DNA of 64,000 nucleotides. It comes from Halisarca cf. caerulea. Its lineage: Eukaryota; Porifera; Demospongiae; Chondrillida; Halisarcidae. The translations under genes were made by a program, and so were the position numbers. The DNA lies in contig CAUJGJ010000444.1 in assembly GCA_963170055.1 (NCBI GenBank), forward strand, positions 4,966,618-5,030,617. Direction: 5' to 3'. Shown here piece by piece: positions 36,601 through 48,203 of this stretch; position 1 is the stretch's first letter, and each line of letters begins with the position of its first letter. The notes under the pieces were generated by a model. The model made no database searches, had not been told where the DNA came from, and worked only from the letters and a program-made list of their open reading frames with translations.

Positions 36601-39600
36601 GCTAATTTTAATTTTATCATAAGAATAAAATTACCAAAGTTGCAAATATCTTAAAAACTAACTGAGTAACTTTCATTTAAAGCAAATTTCAGCTTAAACA
36701 ATTATTCCAATGTCTCTTTAAAATGTTAACGTTGCTAAATTTAATTTTATCATAAGAATAAAATTGCCAAAGTTGCAAATATCTTAAAAACTGACTGAGT
36801 AACTTTCATTTAAAGCAAATTTCAGCTTAAACAACTATTCCAATGTCTCTTTAAAATGTTAACGTTGCTAAATTTAATTTTATCATAAGAATAAAATTGC
36901 CAAAGTTTCAAATATCTTAAAAACTAACTGAGTAACTTTCATTTAAAGCAAATTTCAGCTTAAACAATTATTCCAATGTCTCTTTAAAATGTTAACGTTG
37001 CTAAATTTAATTTTATCATAAGAATAAAATTGCCAAAGTTGCAAATATCTTAAAAACTGACTGAGTAACTTTTATTAAAGCAAATTTCAGCTTAAACAAC
37101 TATTCCAATGTCTCTTTAAACTGTTAACGTTGCTAAATTTAATTTTATCATATGAATAAAATTGCCAAAGTTGCATTTATCTTAAAAACTGACTAAGTAA
37201 CTTTCATTTAAAGCAAATTTCAGCTTAAACAACTATTCCAATGTCTCTTTAAAATGTTAACGTTGCTAATTTTAATTTTATCATAAGAATAAAATTGCTA
37301 AAGTTGCAAATATCTTAAAAACTAACTGAGTAACTTTCATTTAAAGCAAATTTCAGCTTAAACAACTATTCCAATGTCTCTTTAAAATGTTAACGTTGCT
37401 AATTTTAATTTTATCATAAGAATAAAATTACCAAAGTTGCAAATATCTTAAAAACTAACTGAGTAACTTTCATTTAAAGCAAATTTCAGCTTAAACAATT
37501 ATTCCAATGTCTCTTTAAAATGTTAACGTTGCTAAATTAAATTTTATCATAAGAATAAAATTGCCAAAGTTGCAAATATCTTAAAAACTAACTGAGTAAC
37601 TTTCATTTAAAGCAAATTTCAGCTTAAACAACTATTCCAATGTCTCTTTAAAATGTTAACGTTGCTAATTTTAATTTTATCATAAGAATAAAATTACCAA
37701 AGTTGCAAATATCTTAAAAACTAACTGAGTAACTTTCATTTAAAGCAAATTTCAGCTTAAACAATTATTCCAATGTCTCTTTAAAATGTTAGCGTTGCTA
37801 AATTTAATTTTATCATAAGAATAAAATTGCCAAAGTTGCAAATATCTTAAAAACTGACTGAGTAACTTTCATTTAAAGCAAATTTCAGCTTAAACAACTA
37901 TTCCAATGTCTCTTTAAAATGTTAACGTTGCTAAATTTAATTTTATCATAAGAATAAAATTGGCAAAGTTGCAAATATCTTAAAAACTGACTGAGTAACT
38001 TTCATTTAAAGCAAATTTCAGCTTAAACAACTATTCCAATGTCTCTTTAAAATGTTAACGTTGCTAAATTTAATTTTATCATAAGAATAAAATTGGCAAA
38101 GTTGCAAATATCTTAAAAACTGACTGAGTAACTTTTATTAAAGCAAATTTCAGCTTAAACAACTATTCCAATGTCTCTTTAAACTGTTAACGTTGCTAAA
38201 TTTAATTTTATCATATGAATAAAATTGCCAAAGTTGCATTTATCTTAAAAACTGACTAAGTAACTTTCATTTAAAGCAAATTTCAGCTTAAAGAACTATT
38301 CCAATGTCTCTTTAAAATGTTAACGTTGCTAATTTTAATTTTATCATAAGAATAAAATTGCTAAAGTTGCAAATATCTTAAAAACTAACTGAGTAACTTT
38401 CATTTAAAGCAAATTTCAGCTTAAACAACTATTCCAATGTCTCTTTAAAATGTTAACGTTGCTAATTTTAATTTTATCATAAGAATAAAATTTCCAAAGT
38501 TGCAAATATCTTAAAAACTAACTGAGTAACTTTCATTTAAAGCAAATTTCAGCTTAAACAATTATTCCAATGTCTCTTTAAAATGTTAACGTTGCTAAAT
38601 TTAATTTTATCATAAGAATAAAATTGCCAAAGTTGCAAATATCTTAAAAACTAACTGAGTAACTTTCATTTAAAGCAAATTTCAGCTTAAACAACTATTC
38701 CAATGTCTCTTTAAAATGTTAACGTTGCTAATTTTAATTTTATCATAAGAATAAAATTACCAAAGTTGCAAATATCTTAAAAACTAACTGAGTAACTTTC
38801 ATTTAAAGCAAATTTCAGCTTAAACAACTATTCCAATGTCTCTTTAAAATGTTAACGTTGCTAATTTTAATTTTATCATAAGAATAAAATTGCTAAAGTT
38901 GCAAATATCTTAAAAACTAACTGAGTAACTTTCATTTAAAGCAAATTTCAGCTTAAACAACTATTCCAATGTCTCTTTAAAATGTTAACGTTGCTAATTT
39001 TAATTTTATCATAAGAATAAAATTACCAAAGTTGCAAATATCTTAAAAACTAACTGAGTAACTTTCATTTAAAGCAAATTTCAGCTTAAACAATTATTCC
39101 AATGTCTCTTTAAAATGTTAACGTTGCTAAATTTAATTTTATCATAAGAATAAAATTGCCAAAGTTGCAAATATCTTAAAAACTAACTGAGTAACTTTCA
39201 TTTAAAGCAAATTTCAGCTTAAACAACTATTCCAATGTCTCTTTAAAATCTTAACGTTGCTAATTTTAATTTTATCATAAGAATAAAATTACCAAAGTTG
39301 CAAATATCTTAAAAACTAACTGAGTAACTTTCATTTAAAGCAAATTTCAGCTTAAACAATTATTCCAATGTCTCTTTAAAATGTTAGCGTTGCTAAATTT
39401 AATTTTATCATAAGAATAAAATTGCCAAAGTTGCAAATATCTTAAAAACTAACTGAGTAACTTTCATTTAAAGCAAATTTCAGCTTAAACAATTATTCCA
39501 ATGTCTCTTTAAAATGTTAACGTTGCTAAATTTAATTTTATCATAAGAATAAAATTGCCAAAGTTGCAAATATCTTAAAAACTGACTGAGTAACTTTCAT

Positions 39601-40364
39601 TTAAAGCAAATTTCAGCTTAAACAACTATTCCAATGTCTCTTTAAAATGTTAACGTTGCTAAATTTAATTTTATCATAAGAATAAAATTGCCAAAGTTTC
39701 AAATATCTTAAAAACTAACTGAGTAACTTTCATTTAAAGCAAATTTCAGCTTAAACAATTATTCCAATGTCTCTTTAAAATGTTAACGTTGCTAAATTTA
39801 ATTTTATCATAAGAATAAAATTGCCAAAGTTGCAAATATCTTAAAAACTGACTGAGTAACTTTTATTAAAGCAAATTTCAGCTTAAACAACTATTCCAAT
39901 GTCTCTTTAAACTGTTAACGTTGCTAAATTTAATTTTATCATATGAATAAAATTGCCAAAGTTGCATTTATCTTGAAAACTGACTAAGTAACTTTCATTT
40001 AAAGCAAATTTCAGCTTAAAGAACTATTCCAATGTCTCTTTAAAATGTTAACGTTGCTAATTTTAATTTTATCATAAGAATAAAATTGCGAAAGTTGCAA
40101 ATATCTTAAAAACTAACTGAGTAACTTTCATTTAAAGCAAATTTCAGCTTAAACAACTATTCCAATGTCTCTTTAAAATCTTAACGTTGCTAATTTTAAT
40201 TTTATCATAAGAATAAAATTACCAAAGTTGCAAATATCTTAAAAACTAACTGAGTAACTTTCATTTAAAGCAAATTTCAGCTTAAACAACTATTCCAATG
40301 TCTCTTTAAAATGTTAACGTTGCTAAATTTAATTTTATCATAAGAATAAAATTGCCAAAGTTTC

Positions 40365-43287
40365 AAATATCTTAAAAACTAACTGAGTAACTTTCATTTA
40401 AAGCAAATTTCAGCTTAAACAATTATTCCAATGTCTCTTTAAAATGTTAACGTTGCTAAATTTAATTTTATCATAAGAATAAAATTGCCAAAGTTGCAAA
40501 TATCTTAAAAACTGACTGAGTAACTTTCATTTAAAGCAAATTTCAGCTTAAACAACTATTCCAATGTCTCTTTAAAATGTTAACGTTGCTAAATTTAATT
40601 TTATCATAAGAATAAAATTGCCAAAGTTTCAAATATCTTAAAAACTAACTGAGTAACTTTCATTTAAAGCAAATTTCAGCTTAAACAATTATTCCAATGT
40701 CTCTTTAAAATGTTAACGTTGCTAAATTTAATTTTATCATAAGAATAAAATTGCCAAAGTTGCAAATATCTTAAAAACTGACTGAGTAACTTTTATTAAA
40801 GCAAATTTCAGCTTAAACAACTATTCCAATGTCTCTTTAAACTGTTAACGTTGCTAAATTTAATTTTATCATATGAATAAAATTGCCAAAGTTGCATTTA
40901 TCTTGAAAACTGACTAAGTAACTTTCATTTAAAGCAAATTTCAGCTTAAAGAACTATTCCAATGTCTCTTTAAAATGTTAACGTTGCTAATTTTAATTTT
41001 ATCATAAGAATAAAATTGCGAAAGTTGCAAATATCTTAAAAACTAACTGAGTAACTTTCATTTAAAGCAAATTTCAGCTTAAACAACTATTCCAATGTCT
41101 CTTTAAAATCTTAACGTTGCTAATTTTAATTTTATCATAAGAATAAAATTACCAAAGTTGCAAATATCTTAAAAACTAACTGAGTAACTTTCATTTAAAG
41201 CAAATTTCAGCTTAAACAACTATTCCAATGTCTCTTTAAAATGTTAACGTTGCTAAATTTAATTTTATCATAAGAATAAAATTGCCAAAGTTTCAAATAT
41301 CTTAAAAACTAACTGAGTAACTTTCATTTAAAGCAAATTTCAGCTTAAACAATTATTCCAATGTCTCTTTAAAATGTTAACGTTGCTAAATTTAATTTTA
41401 TCATAAGAATAAAATTGCCAAAGTTGCAAATATCTTAAAAACTGACTGAGTAACTTTTATTAAAGCAAATTTCAGCTTAAACAACTATTCCAATGTCTCT
41501 TTAAACTGTTAACGTTGCTAAATTTAATTTTATCATATGAATAAAATTGCCAAAGTTGCATTTATCTTGAAAACTGACTAAGTAACTTTCATTTAAAGAA
41601 AATTTCAGCTTAAAGAACTATTCCAATGTCTCTTTAAAATGTTAACGTTGCTAATTTTAATTTTATCATAAGAATAAAATTGCTAAAGTTGCAAATATCT
41701 TAAAAACTAACTGAGTAACTTTCATTTAAAGCAAATTTCAGCTTAAACAACTATTCCAATGTCTCTTTAAAATCTTAACGTTGCTAATTTTAATTTTATC
41801 ATAAGAATAAAATTACCAAAGTTGCAAATATCTTAAAAACTAACTGAGTAACTTTCATTTAAAGCAAATTTCAGCTTAAACAATTATTCCAATGTCTCTT
41901 TAAAATGTTAACGTTGCTAAATTTAATTTTATCATAAGAATAAAATTGCCAAAGTTGCAAATATCTTAAAAACTAACTGAGTAACTTTCATTTAAAGCAA
42001 ATTTCAGCTTAAACAACTATTCCAATGTCTCTTTAAAATGTTAACGTTGCTAATTTTAATTTTATCATAAGAATAAAATTACCAAAGTTGCAAATATCTT
42101 AAAAACTAACTGAGTAACTTTCATTTAAAGCAAATTTCAGCTTAAACAACTATTCCAATGTCTCTTTAAAATGTTAACATTGCTAATTTTAATTTTATCA
42201 TAAGAATAAAATTACCAAAGTTGCAAATATCTTAAAAACTAACTGAGTAACTTTCATTTAAAGCAAATTTCAGCTTAAACAATTATTCCAATGTCTCTTT
42301 AAAATGTTAGCGTTGCTAAATTTAATTTTATCATAAGAATAAAATTGCCAAAGTTGCAAATATCTTAAAAACTAACTGAGTAACTTTCATTTAAAGCAAA
42401 TTTCAGCTTAAACAATTATTCCAATGTCTCTTTAAAATGTTAACGTTGCTAAATTTAATTTTATCATAAGAATAAAATTGCCAAAGTTGCAAATATCTTA
42501 AAAACTGACTGAGTAACTTTCATTTAAAGCAAATTTCAGCTTAAACAACTATTCCAATGTCTCTTTAAAATGTTAACGTTGCTAAATTTAATTTTATCAT
42601 AAGAATAAAATTGCCAAAGTTTCAAATATCTTAAAAACTAACTGAGTAACTTTCATTTAAAGCAAATTTCAGCTTAAACAATTATTCCAATGTCTCTTTA
42701 AAATGTTAACGTTGTTAAATTTAATTTTATCATAAGAATAAAATTGCCAAAGTTGCAAATATCTTAAAAACTGACTGAGTAACTTTTATTAAAGCAAATT
42801 TCAGCTTAAACAACTATTCCAATGTCTCTTTAAACTGTTAACGTTGCTAAATTTAATTTTATCATATGAATAAAATTGCCAAAGTTGCATTTATCTTAAA
42901 AACTGACTAAGTAACTTTCATTTAAAGCAAATTTCAGCTTAAACAACTATTCCAATGTCTCTTTAAAATGTTAACGTTGCTAATTTTAATTTTATCATAA
43001 GAATAAAATTGCTAAAGTTGCAAATATCTTAAAAACTAACTGAGTAACTTTCATTTAAAGCAAATTTCAGCTTAAACAACTATTCCAATGTCTCTTTAAA
43101 ATGTTAACGTTGCTAATTTTAATTTTATCATAAGAATAAAATTACCAAAGTTGCAAATATCTTAAAAACTAACTGAGTAACTTTCATTTAAAGCAAATTT
43201 CAGCTTAAACAATTATTCCAATGTCTCTTTAAAATGTTAGCGTTGCTAAATTTAATTTTATCATAAGAATAAAATTGCCAAAGTTGC
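40365..43287. repeat. 22-monomer HOR (2,923 bp), copy 1
   Basis: Rare markers recur exactly 2,923 bp downstream: cassettes 40,762/43,685 and 41,426/44,349, CTTGAAAAC 40,901/43,824 and 41,565/44,488, AAATCTTAACG C at 41,110/44,033 and 41,774/44,697, and the CpG-losing AACATT C at 42,178/45,101. The left limit is near 40,365 (AAAGTTTC faces AAAGTTGC) and homology ends near 43,240. Cassettes inside are 664 and 1,329 bp apart (5 and 10 units). A related, shorter block precedes it, with a cassette 930 bp upstream at 39,832. Confidence 0.8.
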
Positions 43288-46162
43288 AAATATCTTAAAA
43301 ACTAACTGAGTAACTTTCATTTAAAGCAAATTTCAGCTTAAACAATTATTCCAATGTCTCTTTAAAATGTTAACGTTGCTAAATTTAATTTTATCATAAG
43401 AATAAAATTGCCAAAGTTGCAAATATCTTAAAAACTGACTGAGTAACTTTCATTTAAAGCAAATTTCAGCTTAAACAACTATTCCAATGTCTCTTTAAAA
43501 TGTTAACGTTGCTAAATTTAATTTTATCATAAGAATAAAATTGCCAAAGTTTCAAATATCTTAAAAACTAACTGAGTAACTTTCATTTAAAGCAAATTTC
43601 AGCTTAAACAATTATTCCAATGTCTCTTTAAAATGTTAACGTTGCTAAATTTAATTTTATCATAAGAATAAAATTGCCAAAGTTGCAAATATCTTAAAAA
43701 CTGACTGAGTAACTTTTATTAAAGCAAATTTCAGCTTAAACAACTATTCCAATGTCTCTTTAAACTGTTAACGTTGCTAAATTTAATTTTATCATATGAA
43801 TAAAATTGCCAAAGTTGCATTTATCTTGAAAACTGACTAAGTAACTTTCATTTAAAGCAAATTTCAGCTTAAAGAACTATTCCAATGTCTCTTTAAAATG
43901 TTAACGTTGCTAATTTTAATTTTATCATAAGAATAAAATTGCGAAAGTTGCAAATATCTTAAAAACTAACTGAGTAACTTTCATTTAAAGCAAATTTCAG
44001 CTTAAACAACTATTCCAATGTCTCTTTAAAATCTTAACGTTGCTAATTTTAATTTTATCATAAGAATAAAATTACCAAAGTTGCAAATATCTTAAAAACT
44101 AACTGAGTAACTTTCATTTAAAGCAAATTTCAGCTTAAACAACTATTCCAATGTCTCTTTAAAATGTTAACGTTGCTAAATTTAATTTTATCATAAGAAT
44201 AAAATTGCCAAAGTTTCAAATATCTTAAAAACTAACTGAGTAACTTTCATTTAAAGCAAATTTCAGCTTAAACAATTATTCCAATGTCTCTTTAAAATGT
44301 TAACGTTGCTAAATTTAATTTTATCATAAGAATAAAATTGCCAAAGTTGCAAATATCTTAAAAACTGACTGAGTAACTTTTATTAAAGCAAATTTCAGCT
44401 TAAACAACTATTCCAATGTCTCTTTAAACTGTTAACGTTGCTAAATTTAATTTTATCATATGAATAAAATTGCCAAAGTTGCATTTATCTTGAAAACTGA
44501 CTAAGTAACTTTCATTTAAAGAAAATTTCAGCTTAAAGAACTATTCCAATGTCTCTTTAAAATGTTAACGTTGCTAATTTTAATTTTATCATAAGAATAA
44601 AATTGCTAAAGTTGCAAATATCTTAAAAACTAACTGAGTAACTTTCATTTAAAGCAAATTTCAGCTTAAACAACTATTCCAATGTCTCTTTAAAATCTTA
44701 ACGTTGCTAATTTTAATTTTATCATAAGAATAAAATTACCAAAGTTGCAAATATCTTAAAAACTAACTGAGTAACTTTCATTTAAAGCAAATTTCAGCTT
44801 AAACAATTATTCCAATGTCTCTTTAAAATGTTAACGTTGCTAAATTTAATTTTATCATAAGAATAAAATTGCCAAAGTTGCAAATATCTTAAAAACTAAC
44901 TGAGTAACTTTCATTTAAAGCAAATTTCAGCTTAAACAACTATTCCAATGTCTCTTTAAAATGTTAACGTTGCTAATTTTAATTTTATCATAAGAATAAA
45001 ATTACCAAAGTTGCAAATATCTTAAAAACTAACTGAGTAACTTTCATTTAAAGCAAATTTCAGCTTAAACAACTATTCCAATGTCTCTTTAAAATGTTAA
45101 CATTGCTAATTTTAATTTTATCATAAGAATAAATTACCAAAGTTGCAAATATCTTAAAAACTAACTGAGTAACTTTCATTTAAAGCAAATTTCAGCTTAA
45201 ACAATTATTCCAATGTCTCTTTAAAATGTTAGCGTTGCTAAATTTAATTTTATCATAAGAATAAAATTGCCAAAGTTGCAAATATCTTAAAAACTAACTG
45301 AGTAACTTTCATTTAAAGCAAATTTCAGCTTAAACAATTATTCCAATGTCTCTTTAAAATGTTAACGTTGCTAAATTTAATTTTATCATAAGAATAAAAT
45401 TGCCAAAGTTGCAAATATCTTAAAAACTGACTGAGTAACTTTCATTTAAAGCAAATTTCAGCTTAAACAACTATTCCAATGTCTCTTTAAAATGTTAACG
45501 TTGCTAAATTTAATTTTATCATAAGAATAAAATTGCCAAAGTTTCAAATATCTTAAAAACTAACTGAGTAACTTTCATTTAAAGCAAATTTCAGCTTAAA
45601 CAATTATTCCAATGTCTCTTTAAAATGTTAACGTTGCTAAATTTAATTTTATCATAAGAATAAAATTGCCAAAGTTGCAAATATCTTAAAAACTGACTGA
45701 GTAACTTTTATTAAAGCAAATTTCAGCTTAAACAACTATTCCAATGTCTCTTTAAACTGTTAACGTTGCTAAATTTAATTTTATCATATGAATAAAATTG
45801 CCAAAGTTGCATTTATCTTAAAAACTGACTAAGTAACTTTCATTTAAAGCAAATTTCAGCTTAAACAACTATTCCAATGTCTCTTTAAAATGTTAACGTT
45901 GCTAATTTTAATTTTATCATAAGAATAAAATTGCTAAAGTTGCAAATATCTTAAAAACTAACTGAGTAACTTTCATTTAAAGCAAATTTCAGCTTAAACA
46001 ACTATTCCAATGTCTCTTTAAAATGTTAACGTTGCTAATTTTAATTTTATCATAAGAATAAAATTACCAAAGTTGCAAATATCTTAAAAACTAACTGAGT
46101 AACTTTCATTTAAAGCAAATTTCAGCTTAAACAATTATTCCAATGTCTCTTTAAAATGTTAA
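43288..46162. repeat. 22-monomer HOR, copy 2 (adjacent)
   Basis: Directly follows copy 1. A one-base deletion (AATAAATTACC near 45,131) changes the offset from 2,923 to 2,922 for the rest, as seen in cassettes 42,755 and 45,677. Copy 1 also has a private GTTGTTAAAT near 42,711. Homology ends near 46,162 (AACG against AGCG). Confidence 0.8.
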
Positions 46163-46480
46163 CGTTGCTAAATTTAATTTTATCATAAGAATAAAATTGC
46201 CAAAGTTGCAAATATCTTAAAAACTAACTGAGTAACTTTCATTTAAAGCAAATTTCAGCTTAAACAACTATTCCAATGTCTCTTTAAAATGTTAACGTTG
46301 CTAATTTTAATTTTATCATAAGAATAAAATTACCAAAGTTGCAAATATCTTAAAAACTAACTGAGTAACTTTCATTTAAAGCAAATTTCAGCTTAAACAA
46401 TTATTCCAATGTCTCTTTAAAATGTTAGCGTTGCTAAATTTAATTTTATCATAAGAATAAAATTGCCAAAGTTGCAAATA

Positions 46481-47140
46481 TCTTAAAAACTGACTGAGTA
46501 ACTTTCATTTAAAGCAAATTTCAGCTTAAACAACTATTCCAATGTCTCTTTAAAATGTTAACGTTGCTAAATTAAATTTTATCATAAGAATAAAATTGCC
46601 AAAGTTGCAAATATCTTAAAAACTAACTGAGTAACTTTCATTTAAAGCAAATTTCAGCTTAAACAACTATTCCAATGTCTCTTTAAAATGTTAACGTTGC
46701 TAACTTTAATTTTATCATAAGAATAAAATTGCTAAAGTTGCAAATATCTTAAAAACTGACTGAGTAACTTTCATTTAAAGCAAATTTCAGCTTAAACAAC
46801 TATTCCAATGTCTCTTTAAAATGTTAGCGTTGCTAAATTTAATTTTATCATAAGAATAAAATTGCCTAAAGTTACAAATATCTTAAAAACTGACTGAGTA
46901 ACTTTCATTTAGAGCAAATTTCAGCTTAAACAACTATTCCAATGTCTCTTTAAAATGTTAACGTTGCTAAATTTAATTTTATCATAAGAATAAAATTGCC
47001 AAAGTTGCAAATATCTTAAAAACTGACTGAGTAACTTTCATTTAAAGCAAATTTCAGCTTAAACAACTATTCCAATGTCTGTTTAAAATGTTAACGTTGC
47101 TAAATTTAATTTTATCAGAAGAATAAAATTGCTAAAGTTG
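46481..47140. repeat. Transition between the two main variant sets
   Basis: About five ordinary units lie between the last CATATG cassette material and the first CATATAAAG unit (C at 47,172). They carry several single-copy changes seen nowhere nearby: CTAACTTTAAT near 46,704, TTTAGAGC near 46,911, TGTCTGTTTAAA near 47,081 (a preview of domain 5) and ATCAGAAG near 47,117. No inserted sequence marks the change. Confidence 0.6.
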
Positions 47141-48203
47141 CAAATATCTTAAAAACTAACTGAGTAACTTTCATATAAAGCAAATTTCAGCTTAAAAAAT
47201 TATTCCAATGTCTCTTTAAAATGTTAACGTTGCTAATATTAATTTTATCATAAGAATAAAATTGGCAAAGTTGCAAATATCTTAAAAACTGACTGAGTAA
47301 CTTTCATTTAAAGCAAATTTCAGCTTAAACAACTATTCCAATGTCTCTTTAAAATGTTAGCGTTGCTAAATTTAATTTTATCATAAGAATAAAATTGCCA
47401 AAGTTGCAAATATCTTAAATCTAACTGAGTAACTTTCATTTAAAGCAAATTTCAGCTTAAACAACTATTCCAATGTCTCTTTAAAATGTTAACGTTGCTA
47501 AATTTAATTTTATCATAAGAATAAAATTCCCAAAGTTGCAAATATCTTAAAAACTGACTGAGTAACTTTCATTTAAAGCAAATTTCAGCTTAAACAACTA
47601 TTCCAATGTCTCTTTAAAATGTTAACGTTGCTAATTTTAATTTTATCATAAGAATAAAATTGCCAAAGTTGCAAATATCTCAAAAACTGACTGAGTAACT
47701 TTCATTTAAAGCAAATTTCAGCTTAAACAAGTATTCCAATGTCTCTTTAAAATGTTAACGTTGCTAATTTTAATTTTATCATAAGAATAAAATTGCCAAA
47801 GTTGCAAATATCTTAAAAACTGACTGAGTAACTTTCATTTAAAGCAAATTTCAGCTTAAACAACTATTCCAATGTCTCTTTAAAATGTTAGCGTTGCTAA
47901 ATTTAATTTTATCATAAGAATAAAATTGCCTAAAGTTACAAATATCTTAAAAACTGACTGAGTAACTTTCATTTAAAGCAAATTTCAGCTTAAACAACTA
48001 TTCCAATGTCTCTTTAAAATGTTAACGTTGCTAATTTTAATTTTATCATAAGAATAAAATTGCCAAAGTTGCAAATATCTCAAAAACTGACTGAGTAACT
48101 TTCATTTAAAGCAAATTTCACCTTAAACAACTATTCCAATGTCTCTTTAAAATGTTAGCGTTTCTAATTTTAATTTTATCATAAGAATAAAATTGCCAAA
48201 GTT

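Larger units (their letters stand above)
28930..46480. repeat. Domain 4: CATATG-cassette-rich satellite
   Basis: About 132 units. The background is A-type units with ACC or GCC junctions and the AAAGTTTCAAAT variant, which first appears near 19,189 and is common from 35 to 45.5 kb. Fourteen of the 18 complete CATATG cassettes seen in the window lie here. A CTTGAAAAC change (39,971, 40,901, 41,565, 43,824, 44,488) and AAATCTTAACG (for example 36,193, 39,250, 41,110, 44,033) mark recent sub-amplification. Long repeats of 21 and 22 units are described separately. Confidence 0.75.

Noticed and set aside
42170..42185. Loss of the CpG as a regulatory change
   Set aside because: AACATT at 42,178 recurs only because the 22-unit HOR was copied (45,101). 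A third case at 48,558 is in another context. Three instances do not show selection.
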